A DNA stretch of 64,000 nt from Enterobacter sp. CC120223-11 (GTDB lineage Bacteria; Pseudomonadota; Gammaproteobacteria; Enterobacterales; Enterobacteriaceae), in contig NZ_OBEF01000011.1 of assembly GCF_900215375.1 (NCBI RefSeq), positions 97,457 through 161,456 of the forward strand. The letters are read 5' to 3'. Each line of letters opens with the position of its first letter. Within the stretch, counting starts at the first letter, position 1. The translations under genes were made by a program, and so were the position numbers. The notes beneath the pieces are model-generated. The model saw nothing but the letters and a program-made list of their open reading frames with translations, was not told the origin of the DNA and did not search any database. This document shows, piece by piece, positions 18,113 to 30,890 of the stretch.

Positions 18113-19258
18113 TTAGCTCTGTGCAACCTTGCGCGGCAGAAATTCGTTAGCGACCGCTTCACCCTGCACCTGCAATGACTGCGGTTGAGGAACTTCAGGG
18201 ATGGCGACATCCAGGTGCGGGAACAGCAGTTCGCCGACTTTGTAGGCCTCTTCAAGGTGTGGGTAGCCTGAGAGCACGAAGCTGTCGATGCCCAACGCGG
18301 CGTATTCATTAATGCGAGCCGCCACGGTCGGACCATCGCCAACCAGTGCCGTGCCCGCCCCGCCGCGAACCAGGCCGACGCCTGCCCACAGGTTTGGGCT
18401 GATTTCCAGGTTGCTGCGTCTGCCGCCGTGCAGGGCGGCCATCCGCTGCTGGCCTACGGAATCAGTCCGGGCGAATGCTGCCTGCGCTTTGGCTATGGTG
18501 TCGTCGTCCAGTCTTGAAATCAGGCGATCGGCAGCGGCCCAGGCTTCGGCATTGGTTTCACGAACAATCACGTGCAGGCGAATGCCGAATCTCACTTTTC
18601 GCCCGTGTCGAGCGGCTTTTTCGCGTACCTGGGCAATCTTCTCTTTAACCTGCTCCGGCGGCTCGCCCCAGGTCAGATATAAATCGACCTGTTCAGCAGC
18701 CAGCTCCTGCGCCACCTCCGAAGAACCACCAAAGTACAGCGGCGGGCGAGGCTGCTGAACAGGCGGGAACAGCAGTTTTGCGCCACGTACTTTCTGGAAT
18801 TTACCGTCAAAATCGACCGTTTCACCCTCCAGCAAGCGCCGCCAGATGTGAGTAAATTCCGCTGACGCTTCATAACGTTCTGTGTGATCGAGGAAAACGC
18901 CATCGGCGGCCAGCTCCTGCGGGTCGCTGCCGGTAACAAGATTGAACAGCGCGCGGCCATTGGAGAGCCTGTCGAGCGTCGCTGCCTGGCGTGCGGCCAC
19001 CGTCGGGGAAATCACGCTTGGGCGCAGCGCCACTAAAAATTTAAGCCGCTGGGTCACCGGGATCATCGAGGCGGCGACCAGCCAGGCATCCTCGCAGGAG
19101 CGGCCGGTCGGGATCAGCACGCCGGTAAAGCCGATCCGATCGGCGGCCTGGGCAATCTGTTGCAGGTAGCCATGATCGACGGGGCGGGCGGCGTCATCGC
19201 TGCCCAGATAGTGGCCGTCACCGTGGGTGGGTAAAAACCAGAACATATTCAGACTCAT
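18113..19258 (-). CDS. ssuD: FMNH2-dependent alkanesulfonate monooxygenase
   Basis: Luciferase-like monooxygenase (381 aa) that cleaves alkanesulfonates to aldehyde and sulfite using O2 and reduced FMN from SsuE. The sequence [19 protein letters not shown], with [26 protein letters not shown] and the arginine-containing [13 protein letters not shown], is typical, and the length equals E. coli SsuD. It acts in the cytosol. The start overlaps the ssuA stop by four bases. Confidence 0.96.
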   Translation of the reverse strand: MSLNMFWFLPTHGDGHYLGSDDAARPVDHGYLQQIAQAADRIGFTGVLIPTGRSCEDAWLVAASMIPVTQRLKFLVALRPSVISPTVAARQAATLDRLSNGRALFNLVTGSDPQELAADGVFLDHTERYEASAEFTHIWRRLLEGETVDFDGKFQKVRGAKLLFPPVQQPRPPLYFGGSSEVAQELAAEQVDLYLTWGEPPEQVKEKIAQVREKAARHGRKVRFGIRLHVIVRETNAEAWAAADRLISRLDDDTIAKAQAAFARTDSVGQQRMAALHGGRRSNLEISPNLWAGVGLVRGGAGTALVGDGPTVAARINEYAALGIDSFVLSGYPHLEEAYKVGELLFPHLDVAIPEVPQPQSLQVQGEAVANEFLPRKVAQS

Positions 19259-20229
19259 GATTTTGCTCCTTGTTGGGCGGCTGGCTGCCAGATGCGGCTT
19301 TTGATATCGACTTTTTTCGGCACCAGGCGGTTGTCATAGAACAGGTCCGCGGTCTGCTGCTGACGACGTGCGGTTTCCTCGCTGACCGGGCCGATTACCG
19401 TCGGCGGACGATGACTCAGATAGCTGGCAATCACCGCCTCCGGCAGACCCATGGTTTTCGCCAGCAGCTCGGTGCTTTGTGGACGCTGGCTGATGGTCAG
19501 CGCATCGGCCTGGCTGAAGGTGTCCAGCACGCCCTCAATAAAGGTGCCATTCTTTTCTGCGTATGGCCGGGAAGCCAGGTAGAAGGATCCGGTTTGCTTC
19601 AGTTCACTACCGTCGGTTAAGACACGCACGTCACCTTGTAACAGCGCTGCGGAATAGTACGGATCCCAGATGGCCCAGGCATCCACGTTGCCCTGCTGGA
19701 AGGCTGCCCGGGCGTCCGCGGGCGTCAGGTAAGTGGGCTGGATATCGGTGAATTTAAGGCCCGCCAGCTGTAACGCTCGCAGCACTAAGTTGTGCGAACT
19801 GGAACCTTTCTGGAAGGCGACTTTGTGACCTTTCAGATCGGCGACGGTTTTAATCGGACTGTTTTCCGGAACCAGAATGACCTCGGCTTTGGGCTTCGGC
19901 GGCTCAGCCCCTACGTAGACCAGGTCCGCGCCTGCTGCCTGGGCAAAAATCGGTGGAATATCGCCAGTGCTGCCCAAATCAATGCTGCCGACGTTCAGCG
20001 CCTCGAGCATTTGCGGGCCTGCCGGGAATTCAACCCAGGAAATTTTGGTGTTCGGGTAGCGTTTTTCCAGCAGTTCGTGGCTTTTCGCCAGCACCATGCT
20101 GACGCTGCCCTTTTGATAGCCGATTCGCAACGCGTCAGGGGCGGGTTCGGCGGCCTGGCTCCAGGCTGAAAGCGACAGCAAGCCAGTGAGCGCCAGGGTG
20201 CGAATACGCGGGCGGAACAGGTTAAACAT
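19255..20229 (-). CDS. ssuA: Sulfonate-binding periplasmic protein
   Basis: Substrate-binding protein (324 aa) of the SsuABC importer. A signal peptide ([26 protein letters not shown]) precedes [24 protein letters not shown]. The [22 protein letters not shown] region and [12 protein letters not shown] are characteristic of the nitrate/sulfonate/taurine-binding family. It overlaps ssuE by eight bases and ssuD by four. Confidence 0.94.
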   Translation of the reverse strand: MFNLFRPRIRTLALTGLLSLSAWSQAAEPAPDALRIGYQKGSVSMVLAKSHELLEKRYPNTKISWVEFPAGPQMLEALNVGSIDLGSTGDIPPIFAQAAGADLVYVGAEPPKPKAEVILVPENSPIKTVADLKGHKVAFQKGSSSHNLVLRALQLAGLKFTDIQPTYLTPADARAAFQQGNVDAWAIWDPYYSAALLQGDVRVLTDGSELKQTGSFYLASRPYAEKNGTFIEGVLDTFSQADALTISQRPQSTELLAKTMGLPEAVIASYLSHRPPTVIGPVSEETARRQQQTADLFYDNRLVPKKVDIKSRIWQPAAQQGAKS

Positions 20230-20797
20230 GGGCGACTCCTTGCTTCAGATGGAAGGCCGGGACGCGAATGTCGCGGCGGTGCAGCGCCTGCCAGAAGGTT
20301 TCCAGGGCGCTGTCGAGGCGTTTTTCGAGGTTGGGGCTGAACTGCGGTTTGTGCTGATAGTCCTGCACCTGGCTGTCATCGGCGAACACACCGTGCAGAA
20401 TTTCCTGGGCCTTCAGTGCGCTGAGTACGGGTTTCAGGGCGTAATCCACCGCCAGCATGTGGGCAACGGTGCCGCCGGTCGCCAGCGGCAACACCACTTT
20501 GCCTTCCAGCGCACGCTCCGGTAACAGGTCCAGCAGGGTTTTTAATGCGCCAGAAAAGGAGGCTTTATAAATGGGCGTGGCGACGATCAGTCCGTCAGCC
20601 TGTGCCAGTTGCTCAATCAGCGTTTGCAGGGCAGGGCTGTCGAAGCGGGCATACAGCAGATCTTCAGGCTCGAAATTTTGCAGGTGCCAGTGGCAGACTT
20701 CGACATCCACCCTGGAGAGGGTTTCTCTGGCATATTCCAGCAGGGCGCTGGAGCGTGAGGGAAAACGCGGACTGCCCGCTAACGTGATGACGCGCAT
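20222..20797 (-). CDS. ssuE: NADPH-dependent FMN reductase
   Basis: Flavodoxin-like FMN reductase (191 aa) that supplies FMNH2 to SsuD. N-terminal [23 protein letters not shown] carries the flavin-phosphate loop, and [20 protein letters not shown] is typical of the family. It is the first gene of the ssu operon, so the sulfur-limitation promoter (Cbl/CysB type in E. coli) should lie in 20798-20900; no single operator could be placed with confidence. Confidence 0.94.
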   Translation of the reverse strand: MRVITLAGSPRFPSRSSALLEYARETLSRVDVEVCHWHLQNFEPEDLLYARFDSPALQTLIEQLAQADGLIVATPIYKASFSGALKTLLDLLPERALEGKVVLPLATGGTVAHMLAVDYALKPVLSALKAQEILHGVFADDSQVQDYQHKPQFSPNLEKRLDSALETFWQALHRRDIRVPAFHLKQGVAHV

Positions 20798-20920
20798 ACT
20801 CTCTCCTTATAACCAAATGTTTGCTTTTATCTAACATTGATAACAATAAGTCGAGTTTGTCAGAGGCGCGGGCGTTCACTAAATGATTTATCCGGCACTG
20901 GATTGCCGAAAACTGCAAAT

Positions 20921-20936
20921 AAGAAAACGTTTGCGC
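20921..20936 (+). promoter_or_regulatory. PurR box upstream of pyrD
   Basis: The 16-mer AAGAAAACGTTTGCGC differs from the PurR operator (ACGAAAACGTTTGCGT) at two positions and keeps the central ACGTTT. It lies about 95 bases upstream of the pyrD ATG, which agrees with purine-repressor control of pyrD in E. coli. Confidence 0.85.
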
Positions 20937-20988
20937 ATAACGTGGCATTTTTTGCCACAGGTCAATTCCCTTTCGCAGCCGGATAGAA

Positions 20989-21026
20989 CATAATACGCCC
21001 CCGGTTTGCTACCGGGAATCCAGGAG
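20989..21026 (+). promoter_or_regulatory. pyrD promoter and start-switch hairpin
   Basis: A -10-like CATAAT (20989-20994) is followed by a run of C residues (20998-21002) and a CCCGG / CCGGG hairpin (21000-21016) just before the SD AGGAG. In E. coli pyrD, starting at a C when CTP is high makes a transcript that folds this hairpin over the ribosome site, while starting at the G further on frees it. The same layout is seen here. Confidence 0.75.
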
Positions 21027-21031
21027 AGTTC

Positions 21032-22042
21032 ATGTACTACCCCTTCGTTCGTAAAGCCCTTTTCCAGCTCGATGCAGAGCGCGCTCATGAATTTACTTTT
21101 CAAAACTTACGTCGCGTCAGCGGCACGCCATTAGAAGCGCTGGTGCGTCAGAAAGTACCTGCCAAGCCGGTAACCTGCATGGGGCTGACGTTTAAAAACC
21201 CACTGGGTTTAGCCGCAGGACTCGATAAGAACGGGGAGTGCATTGACGCCCTCGGCGCGATGGGCTTCGGATCCATCGAAGTCGGTACGGTGACGCCACG
21301 TCCGCAGCCTGGTAACGATAAGCCGAGGATCTTCCGTCTGGTCGATGCCGAAGGCTTGATCAACCGTATGGGCTTTAACAACCACGGCGTTGATAACCTG
21401 GTTGAGAACGTAAAAAAAGCGCATTTTGACGGCGTACTCGGTATTAATATCGGCAAAAATAAAGATACGCCGGTGGAGCAGGGCAAAGATGACTATCTGA
21501 TTTGTATGGAAAAAGTCTATGCTTATGCGGGTTACATTGCGGTCAATATTTCGTCACCAAATACTCCAGGCCTGCGCACGCTGCAATACGGTGAAGCACT
21601 CGACGATCTCTTATCAGCGATTAAAAATAAGCAAAAAGAACTCCAGGCTGTGCACCATAAATATGTGCCAGTGGCGGTGAAGATCGCCCCGGATCTTTCA
21701 CATGAAGAATTGATCCAGGTGGCCGACAGTTTGGTTCGCCATAATATTGATGGTGTTATTGCCACCAATACTACCCTCGATCGATCGCTGGTCCAGGGAA
21801 TGAAATATTGTGATGAAACCGGCGGTTTAAGCGGTCGTCCATTACAGTTAAAAAGTACGGAAATTATTCGACTGCTGTCTGCTGAATTAAATGGCAGCCT
21901 GCCGATTATTGGCGTCGGCGGTATCGATTCTGTGATGGCGGCCCGCGAGAAGATGGCTGCCGGTGCTACGCTGGTGCAGATCTATTCCGGGTTTATTTTT
22001 AAAGGCCCACCGCTGATTAAAGAAATCGTTACCCACATCTAA
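21032..22042 (+). CDS. pyrD: Dihydroorotate dehydrogenase (quinone)
   Basis: Class 2, membrane-associated flavoenzyme that oxidises dihydroorotate to orotate and passes electrons to quinone, the fourth step of pyrimidine synthesis. Length (336 aa) equals E. coli. The N-terminal amphipathic [23 protein letters not shown] binds the membrane; the catalytic serine lies in [11 protein letters not shown] near residue 175, and FMN contacts include [14 protein letters not shown] and [19 protein letters not shown]. Monocistronic, with the regulatory leader described separately and a terminator behind. Confidence 0.97.
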   Translation: MYYPFVRKALFQLDAERAHEFTFQNLRRVSGTPLEALVRQKVPAKPVTCMGLTFKNPLGLAAGLDKNGECIDALGAMGFGSIEVGTVTPRPQPGNDKPRIFRLVDAEGLINRMGFNNHGVDNLVENVKKAHFDGVLGINIGKNKDTPVEQGKDDYLICMEKVYAYAGYIAVNISSPNTPGLRTLQYGEALDDLLSAIKNKQKELQAVHHKYVPVAVKIAPDLSHEELIQVADSLVRHNIDGVIATNTTLDRSLVQGMKYCDETGGLSGRPLQLKSTEIIRLLSAELNGSLPIIGVGGIDSVMAAREKMAAGATLVQIYSGFIFKGPPLIKEIVTHI

Positions 22043-22060
22043 TCTTTCCTGCGCAAATTT

Positions 22061-22096
22061 CAACCGGGGCTTTATTTCCTGCCCTGGTTGTTTTAT
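22061..22096 (+). terminator. pyrD terminator
   Basis: Stem CAACCGGGGC / GCCCTGGTTG (one mismatch) with a 10-base AT-rich loop and a TTTTAT tail, beginning 18 bases after the pyrD stop. Confidence 0.8.
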
Positions 22097-22210
22097 ATTC
22101 CTCAACTGTTGCTAATTTAAACTTTATGGTCTTTTCTTAATTCAGGCAAATAAACGAAACGGGATGATGTTGTTTCGGGCAACGGATGCTTAAGAGGACG
22201 GGGGAGAGAA

Positions 22211-22753
22211 ATGCGAATTAAACCTGACGATAACTGGCGTTGGTATTTTGATGAAGAGCATGACCGCATGATGCTCGATTTAGCCAATGGTATGTTGTTC
22301 CGTTCTCGTTTTGCCCGCCGAATGTTGACGCCAGATGCCTTTGATCCTACAGGCTTTTGTGTCGATGATGCCGCACTCTATTTCTCTTTTGAAGAAAAAT
22401 GCCGTGACCTCGAATTAACCAAAGAGCACCGCGCCGAACTCATTCTTAACGCCCTCGTTGCGATTCGTTTCCTGAAACCGCAGATGCCAAAAAGCTGGCA
22501 CTTTACCGCTCACCACGACAGCTGGCAGCCCGCGACCGGTGATGCCGCGGCGGTGTGGCTGAGTGACAGCGGTGAACGTGTGAATCTGCTGGTGGTGGAG
22601 CCGGGCGATAACGCCGCACTCTGCCTGCTGGCCCAGCCGGGGCTGACGCTTGCCGGGCGCACCATGCAGTTAGGCGACGCTATTAAGGTGATGAATGACC
22701 GCCTCCAGCCGCAGCCATTTACGGCTGCAGTGAGCTACGGCCAGGCCGTTTAA
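22211..22753 (+). CDS. zapC: Cell division protein ZapC
   Basis: Cytosolic FtsZ-associated protein (180 aa, the E. coli length) that bundles FtsZ filaments and stabilises the division ring. The opening [39 protein letters not shown] is characteristic. A GGGAGAG Shine-Dalgarno precedes the ATG. Its stop overlaps the convergent ycbX stop by four bases, so there is no space for a separate terminator between them. Confidence 0.95.
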   Translation: MRIKPDDNWRWYFDEEHDRMMLDLANGMLFRSRFARRMLTPDAFDPTGFCVDDAALYFSFEEKCRDLELTKEHRAELILNALVAIRFLKPQMPKSWHFTAHHDSWQPATGDAAAVWLSDSGERVNLLVVEPGDNAALCLLAQPGLTLAGRTMQLGDAIKVMNDRLQPQPFTAAVSYGQAV

Positions 22754-23859
22754 CGCGCCAGCCGCAGTGCCGTTTTCGGAATGCAGCTGCAGGAAAGGAT
22801 GGTGCCATCTTCGCCCACGGCGCTTTTCTTCATCGGACTGACTTCCCCTTCAACAAGCGTTACCCGGCAGCTCCCGCAAATGCCCGCGCGGCAGGAATAG
22901 GGCACGCGAATACCCTGTTGTTCCAACTGTTCCAGCAGCACCTGCTGGTTATTGCCTTTGAAGACTTCACCCTGCCAGTCGATTTCTACGACGGCATCGG
23001 ATTCACGGGTGACGTCAACGCTCTCTTCCACAACGCCTGCGCCATACGCTTTGCCCGGACCCGTCGAGAGGATTTCCACTTCATCGCCGACGCGCACCAC
23101 GCCGCTGTTACGGGCGATCAGGTTCTGGCCGAAATCAACATCGCCATTGTCCTTTGCCGTGCGGAATGTTTGCAGTGTCGAAAGTGGCTCACCGGAAGGA
23201 TGTTTTTGCCCTTTTTCGGGACTCACGGTCGTGAAAACGCAGCGGCTGCAGGGTTTAACAACATCAAAAACCACATCACCAATGCGCACCACTTTCCAGG
23301 TGTCTTCTTCCCAGGCCTGCGTGCCGGTCACCACCAAATTGGGGCGAAACTGCTCCATTTGCACGCTGGCAGAACAACGATGTTGTAAGTCACGCAGCGA
23401 CGCTTCGCTGGTCAGCAAGTAAGGAAAACCGTCAGCAAAGGAGAGGGGAACCGTGTCAAAGTTTTTAACCCGACGCGTCGGGTCCTGTCCTACCCAGCGA
23501 AGCTGGACTTCGCGTTTAAAGAAACCAGATAGCCACTGGTTTATCGCGGCAGGCGCGATGCGCGCCGTAAAATGAGCACTCCAGACCTGGGTCGGTTCTG
23601 ACTGTTCGGCAAAATCTGCAAAACGAATCACAGCCGTTGTGTTGTCGGGGGCGGTGAGGTGTATACCATCGTGCATTGGCACCGGCGTGAAACGCACCAT
23701 CTGCGGATACTGGCGGGCGGTAATAAAGGTGCCATCCGGCTCCGTCACCATAAAAATACGGTCAAAAGCCATGCCGCTGATGTCGGCCAGGGCGTGCGTT
23801 ATGCCAATCCCCCGCATTGATTTTACCGGGTGAATAAAGAGCCGTGATAACGTCGCCAT
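22750..23859 (-). CDS. ycbX: MOSC/2Fe-2S protein YcbX (N-hydroxylated base reduction)
   Basis: A 369-residue molybdenum-cofactor protein: MOSC beta-barrel and MOSC domains (about residues 1-265, including [15 protein letters not shown]) fused to a C-terminal plant-type 2Fe-2S ferredoxin domain ([10 protein letters not shown] ... CSC). In E. coli it detoxifies N-hydroxylated base analogues such as 6-hydroxylaminopurine. The start MATLSRLF at 23859 matches the family; a 26-codon upstream extension of the frame is not supported. It is divergent from rlmL and converges on zapC with overlapping stops. Confidence 0.93.
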   Translation of the reverse strand: MATLSRLFIHPVKSMRGIGITHALADISGMAFDRIFMVTEPDGTFITARQYPQMVRFTPVPMHDGIHLTAPDNTTAVIRFADFAEQSEPTQVWSAHFTARIAPAAINQWLSGFFKREVQLRWVGQDPTRRVKNFDTVPLSFADGFPYLLTSEASLRDLQHRCSASVQMEQFRPNLVVTGTQAWEEDTWKVVRIGDVVFDVVKPCSRCVFTTVSPEKGQKHPSGEPLSTLQTFRTAKDNGDVDFGQNLIARNSGVVRVGDEVEILSTGPGKAYGAGVVEESVDVTRESDAVVEIDWQGEVFKGNNQQVLLEQLEQQGIRVPYSCRAGICGSCRVTLVEGEVSPMKKSAVGEDGTILSCSCIPKTALRLAR

Positions 23860-23952
23860 TCCGCTGTCCTCTGCGTGTGAAAAAAGTCGCCCTATATGAA
23901 GCCCAGATTCGCTATAATGCGCAACAATTTTCTGCAAGTAATAAGTGACGAT

Positions 23953-26058
<2,106 letters not shown>

Positions 26059-26070
26059 AGGAAAGAATAA

Positions 26071-27975
26071 ATGTCTTTAATTAGTATGCATGGCGCCTGG
26101 CTGTCGTTCAGCGATGCGCCGCTTCTCGATAATACTGAACTGCATATCGAGGACAACGAACGCGTCTGTCTGGTCGGGCGCAACGGCGCCGGTAAATCGA
26201 CGCTGATGAAGATCCTCAACCGCGAACAGGGTCTGGACGACGGTCGCATCATCTATGAACAGGATCTGGTGGTGGCGCGTCTGCAACAGGATCCGCCGCG
26301 CAACGTGCAGGGCAGCGTTTACGACTTTATTGCCGAAGGTATTGAAGAGCAGGCGGTTTATCTCAAGCGCTATCATGAGATTTCCCATCTGGTGATGACC
26401 GACCCGAGCGACAAAAACCTGAATGAGCTGGCGAAAGTGCAGGAGCAGCTGGATCACCACAACCTGTGGCAGCTGGAAAACCGCATTAATGAAGTGCTGG
26501 AGCAGCTGGGTCTGGAAGCGGATATGCAGCTCAGTGCGCTCTCCGGCGGCTGGCTGCGTAAAGCGGCGCTGGGGCGTGCGCTGGTCAGCGGGCCTCGCAT
26601 TCTGCTGCTCGACGAACCGACGAACCACCTGGACATCGAAACCATCGACTGGCTGGAAGGGTTCCTGAAAACCTTCAAAGGCACCATTATCTTCATCTCC
26701 CACGACCGCTCCTTTATTCGCAATATGGCGACCCGCATCGTCGATCTCGATCGCGGCAAGCTGGTGACTTACCCGGGCAGCTACGATCAGTACCTGCTGG
26801 AGAAGGAAGAAGCCCTGCGCGTGGAAGAGCTGCAAAATGCAGAATTCGACCGCAAGCTGGCGCAGGAAGAAGTGTGGATCCGTCAGGGCATCAAGGCTCG
26901 CCGTACCCGTAACGAAGGCCGCGTGCGTGCGTTGAAAGCCATGCGTCGCGAACGCAGCGAGCGCCGTGAAGTGATGGGCAGCGCCCGTATGCAGGTTGAA
27001 GAGGCCAGCCGCTCAGGCAAGATTGTCTTCGAACTTGAAAACGTCGATTATCAGGTCGATGGCAAAGTGCTGGTGAAAGACTTCTCCGTTCAGGTTCAGC
27101 GTGGCGACAAAATTGCCCTGATCGGCCCGAACGGCTGCGGTAAGACTACGCTGCTGAAGCTGATGCTGGGTCAATTACAGGCCGACAGCGGGCGCGTTCA
27201 CGTCGGTACCAAGCTGGAAGTGGCCTACTTCGATCAGCACCGTGCCGAGCTGGACCCCGACAAAACCGTGATGGACAACCTGGCCGAAGGCAAGCAGGAA
27301 GTGATGGTCAACGGCAAGCCGCGTCACGTGCTGGGCTACCTGCAGGACTTCCTGTTCCACCCGAAACGCGCCATGACGCCGGTGCGTGCGCTTTCGGGCG
27401 GGGAGCGCAACCGTCTGTTGCTGGCGCGTCTGTTCCTCAAGCCAAGCAACCTGCTGATCCTCGATGAACCGACCAACGACCTCGACGTCGAAACGCTCGA
27501 GCTGCTGGAAGAGTTGATCGACGGCTATCAGGGCACCGTCATGCTGGTCAGCCACGATCGTCAGTTCGTCGATAACACCGTTACCGACTGCTGGATTTTC
27601 GAAGGCAACGGCAAAATCGGGGCCTACGTTGGCGGCTATCATGATGCACGAGGTCAGCAGGCGCAGTCGCTGGCGCAAAAACAACCGATTACTGCGAAGG
27701 TTCTGAATGAGGCGCCGAAAGCAGGATCTGTCAAACGCGCGAGTAGCAAACTAAGCTATAACCTGCAGCGCGAATTAGAGCAGCTTCCTCAACGTCTTGA
27801 AGAACTTGAAGCTAACCTGGAAAGCTTACAGGCACAGGTAGCGGATGCCTCTTTCTTCAGCCAGTCTCATGACCACACCCAACAGGTGCTGTCAGAGATG
27901 GCTGCGGCAGAGAAAGCGCTGGAAGAAGCGTTCGAACGCTGGGAAGAGCTCGAAGCGTTGAAAAACGGCGGTTAA
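26071..27975 (+). CDS. uup: ABC-F ATPase Uup
   Basis: Soluble ABC-F protein (634 aa) with two ATPase domains and no membrane part; acts at the ribosome and limits precise excision of transposons. Domain 1: GRNGAGKST, LSGGWLRKAALGRAL, LLLDEPTNHLDIET. Domain 2: GPNGCGKTT, LSGGERNRLLLARLF, LILDEPTNDLDVET. A linker near residues 240-310 and a C-terminal coiled coil (about 555-634) that binds DNA complete the family pattern. It sits between rlmL and pqiA with short gaps, so the group may be cotranscribed. Confidence 0.96.
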   Translation: MSLISMHGAWLSFSDAPLLDNTELHIEDNERVCLVGRNGAGKSTLMKILNREQGLDDGRIIYEQDLVVARLQQDPPRNVQGSVYDFIAEGIEEQAVYLKRYHEISHLVMTDPSDKNLNELAKVQEQLDHHNLWQLENRINEVLEQLGLEADMQLSALSGGWLRKAALGRALVSGPRILLLDEPTNHLDIETIDWLEGFLKTFKGTIIFISHDRSFIRNMATRIVDLDRGKLVTYPGSYDQYLLEKEEALRVEELQNAEFDRKLAQEEVWIRQGIKARRTRNEGRVRALKAMRRERSERREVMGSARMQVEEASRSGKIVFELENVDYQVDGKVLVKDFSVQVQRGDKIALIGPNGCGKTTLLKLMLGQLQADSGRVHVGTKLEVAYFDQHRAELDPDKTVMDNLAEGKQEVMVNGKPRHVLGYLQDFLFHPKRAMTPVRALSGGERNRLLLARLFLKPSNLLILDEPTNDLDVETLELLEELIDGYQGTVMLVSHDRQFVDNTVTDCWIFEGNGKIGAYVGGYHDARGQQAQSLAQKQPITAKVLNEAPKAGSVKRASSKLSYNLQRELEQLPQRLEELEANLESLQAQVADASFFSQSHDHTQQVLSEMAAAEKALEEAFERWEELEALKNGG

Positions 27976-27991
27976 TTTAAGAGGAACGTTC

Positions 27992-29245
27992 ATGTGCGAT
28001 GAACACCAGGGCGCAGGGCATATCCTGTGCCCGCAATGCGATATGCTGGTGGCGTTACCGCACCTGGAACATCGTCATAAAGCGTTGTGCCCACGCTGTG
28101 GCACTACGCTTACCACGGAATGGGACGAGCCGCGACAGCGCCCGACAGCCTACGCGCTGGTGGCGCTTTTTATGCTGCTTTTGGCGAACCTCTTTCCTTT
28201 CGTTAATATGAACGTGGGGGGAATCAGCAGTGAAATTGAGCTGCTTGAGATCCCTCATGTGCTCTTCTCCGAAGACTACGCAAGCCTCGGCACCTTCTTC
28301 CTGCTGTTTGTGCAGCTGGTGCCGGCTTTTTGCCTGCTGACCATCATCATGCTGGTAAACCGTGTTCCGCTGCCGCAGAAGGTCCAGATTTTCCTCGCCC
28401 GCATATTGTTCCACCTGAAAACGTGGGGCATGGCGGAAATATTTCTCGCTGGCGTATTAGTGAGCTTTGTAAAGCTTATGGCGTACGGCGATATCGGCGT
28501 CGGTGCCAGCTTCTTGCCGTGGTGCCTGTTTTGTCTGCTGCAGCTTCGGGCCTTCCAGTGCGTCGACCGTCGATGGTTGTGGGACGACATCGCGCCAATG
28601 CCTGCGGCTCAGCAGCCGCTTAAACCAGGGATAACGGGGATCCGCCAGGGATTACGTTCGTGCCCTTGCTGCACGGCGATTCTTCGCGCAGACCAGCCAG
28701 TTTGTCCGCGCTGCGAAACCAAAGGGTTTGTACGGCGCAAGCACAGCCTGCAGTGGACGCTGGCGCTGCTGATAACTTCGATTATTCTTTATCTTCCTGC
28801 CAATATCATGCCCATTATGATAACGGACCTGCTCGGTGAGAAGTTGCCTTCCACCATCATTGCCGGGGTGGTGCTGCTCTGGAGTGAAGGTTCGTATCCG
28901 GTCGCGATGGTGATTTTTATCGCCAGTATTATGGTTCCGACGCTGAAAATGATCGCCATCGGCTGGCTGTGCTGGAACGCCAATGGCAATGGCTCGCGGG
29001 ATAACGAGCGAATGCATTTGTTGTATGAGGTGGTTGAATTCGTTGGCCGCTGGTCAATGATTGATGTTTTTGTGATAGCCGTGCTGTCGGCGCTGGTACG
29101 CATGGGAGGGTTGATGAACATTTATCCGGCGATGGGAGCAGTGATGTTCGCGCTGGTGGTCGTGATGACCATGTTCTCTGCCATGACATTTGATCCTCGC
29201 TTATTGTGGGATCGCGAGCCAGAGCCCAGCCATGAGGAAAAGTAG
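27992..29245 (+). CDS. pqiA: PqiA, inner-membrane protein of the Pqi lipid-transport complex
   Basis: Integral membrane protein (417 aa) with two PqiA repeats, each preceded by a rubredoxin-like zinc motif (CPQCDMLVALPHLEHRH..CPRCG near residue 11 and CPCCTAILRADQPVCPRCETKG near 222) and followed by about four spans. With PqiB and PqiC it forms an envelope-spanning system that moves lipids between membranes and is induced by paraquat in E. coli. It starts 16 bases after uup, and pqiB begins four bases after its stop. Confidence 0.95.
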   Translation: MCDEHQGAGHILCPQCDMLVALPHLEHRHKALCPRCGTTLTTEWDEPRQRPTAYALVALFMLLLANLFPFVNMNVGGISSEIELLEIPHVLFSEDYASLGTFFLLFVQLVPAFCLLTIIMLVNRVPLPQKVQIFLARILFHLKTWGMAEIFLAGVLVSFVKLMAYGDIGVGASFLPWCLFCLLQLRAFQCVDRRWLWDDIAPMPAAQQPLKPGITGIRQGLRSCPCCTAILRADQPVCPRCETKGFVRRKHSLQWTLALLITSIILYLPANIMPIMITDLLGEKLPSTIIAGVVLLWSEGSYPVAMVIFIASIMVPTLKMIAIGWLCWNANGNGSRDNERMHLLYEVVEFVGRWSMIDVFVIAVLSALVRMGGLMNIYPAMGAVMFALVVVMTMFSAMTFDPRLLWDREPEPSHEEK

Positions 29246-29249
29246 CAAC

Positions 29250-30890
29250 ATGGAAAACAAGAGTGGAGAGGCCAAAGTGCAGAAGGTGAAGAACTGGTCG
29301 CCGGTGTGGATCTTTCCCATCGTTACCGCGCTTATCGGCGCATGGATCCTCTTTTATCACTACAGCCATCAGGGGCCAGAAGTGACGCTGATGACCACCA
29401 ATGCTGAAGGCATCGAAGGCGGAAAAACCCGCATCAAGAGCCGCAGCGTGGACGTTGGCGTGGTGGAAAGCACAACCCTGACCGATGATTTGACGCACGT
29501 TGAAATCAAGGCGCGTCTGAATACGGGGATGGAGAAACTACTGCATGGCGATACCGTCTTCTGGGTGGTGAAGCCACAAATTGGTCGCGAAGGCGTCAGC
29601 GGCCTCGGTACGCTGCTCTCCGGCGCTTATATTGAGCTTCAGCCGGGTAAGAAAGGGGCTGAACCCGCGCTGTTTCAGCTATTGGATTCTCCGCCGCTGG
29701 CACCGCCGGATGCGAAAGGGATCCGCATTCTGCTGGAAAGTAACAAAGCCGGGCAGCTCTCGCCGGGCGATCCTGTCCTGTTCCGCGGCTATCGCGTGGG
29801 CTCGGTGGAAACCAGCACCTTTAACCCGGAAAAACGCACCATTTCCTATCAGCTGTTTATCAATGCACCGAACGACCGTCTGGTCACCACCAACGTTCGT
29901 TTCTGGAAAGACAGCGGTATTGCGGTGGACCTGACCTCTGCGGGGATGCGTGTTGAAATGGGCTCCCTGTCTACGTTGTTTGGCGGCGGCGTCAGTTTTG
30001 ATGTGCCGGAAGGACAGGACATGGGCGAGCCGGTTGCCAATAAAACGGGTTACCATTTGTTTGACGACCAGCGCAGTATTCAGGATTCGATCTACACCCA
30101 GCACGTTGATTACGTTCTGTTCTTCAAGGATTCGGTTCGTGGGCTTCAGCCTGGCGCGCCGGTGGAATTCCGCGGCATCCGTCTTGGCACAGTGGGCAAA
30201 GTGCCGTTCTTTATCCCTGGTCTGCATCAGCGTTTGAATGATGACTATCGTATTCCGGTAGAAGTTCGCATTGAACCGGAACGTCTGATCAATCAGCTTG
30301 GTGGCGATCCGGACATTAAATCTCACCTGAGTGGCCTGATCGACCGTGGTTTACGCGGCTCGCTGAAAACCGGTAACCTGGTAACAGGGGCGTTGTATAT
30401 CGATCTTGATTTCTATCCGAAGGCAGAACCGCGAGGCAAGTTCCGCGAGTTTGGCGGCTATGAAATTATTCCAACCGTCAGCGGTGGTCTGGCTCAGATT
30501 CAGCAGCGCTTGATGGACGCGCTGGATAAGATCAATAACCTGCCAATTAACCCGCTGCTCGAGCAGGCCACCAGTTCGCTGGCGGAAAGCCAGAGAACCA
30601 TGAAGCGTGTACAGACGACGCTTGATAATCTGAACAAGATTTCGGGCAGCCAGGCAATGCAGGATCTACCAGCCGATATGCAGAAAACCCTGCGTGAGCT
30701 GAACCGCAGCATGCAGGGCTTCCAGCCAGGCTCCGCCGCTTATAACAAGATGGTGGGAGACATGCAGCGTCTGGATCAGGTTCTGCGCGAACTGCAGCCG
30801 GTGCTGAAAACGCTGAACGATAAGAGCAATGCGCTGGTGTTTGAAGCGAAAGATAAAAAGGATCCGCAGCCGAAGAGGGCAAAAGAATGA
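29250..30890 (+). CDS. pqiB: PqiB, MCE-domain transport tube protein
   Basis: A 546-residue periplasmic protein anchored by an N-terminal span (WSPVWIFPIVTALIGAWILFYHYS), followed by three MCE domains (EVTLMTTNAEGIEGGKTRIKSR; DAKGIRILLESNKAGQLSPGDPVLFRGYRVG; LFFKDSVRGLQPGAPVEFRGIRLG) and a long helical C-terminal needle (about 440-530). MCE rings stack into a hydrophobic tunnel for lipids. The start MENKSGEAKVQKVKNWSP at 29250 matches E. coli. Its stop overlaps pqiC by four bases. Confidence 0.95.
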   Translation: MENKSGEAKVQKVKNWSPVWIFPIVTALIGAWILFYHYSHQGPEVTLMTTNAEGIEGGKTRIKSRSVDVGVVESTTLTDDLTHVEIKARLNTGMEKLLHGDTVFWVVKPQIGREGVSGLGTLLSGAYIELQPGKKGAEPALFQLLDSPPLAPPDAKGIRILLESNKAGQLSPGDPVLFRGYRVGSVETSTFNPEKRTISYQLFINAPNDRLVTTNVRFWKDSGIAVDLTSAGMRVEMGSLSTLFGGGVSFDVPEGQDMGEPVANKTGYHLFDDQRSIQDSIYTQHVDYVLFFKDSVRGLQPGAPVEFRGIRLGTVGKVPFFIPGLHQRLNDDYRIPVEVRIEPERLINQLGGDPDIKSHLSGLIDRGLRGSLKTGNLVTGALYIDLDFYPKAEPRGKFREFGGYEIIPTVSGGLAQIQQRLMDALDKINNLPINPLLEQATSSLAESQRTMKRVQTTLDNLNKISGSQAMQDLPADMQKTLRELNRSMQGFQPGSAAYNKMVGDMQRLDQVLRELQPVLKTLNDKSNALVFEAKDKKDPQPKRAKE

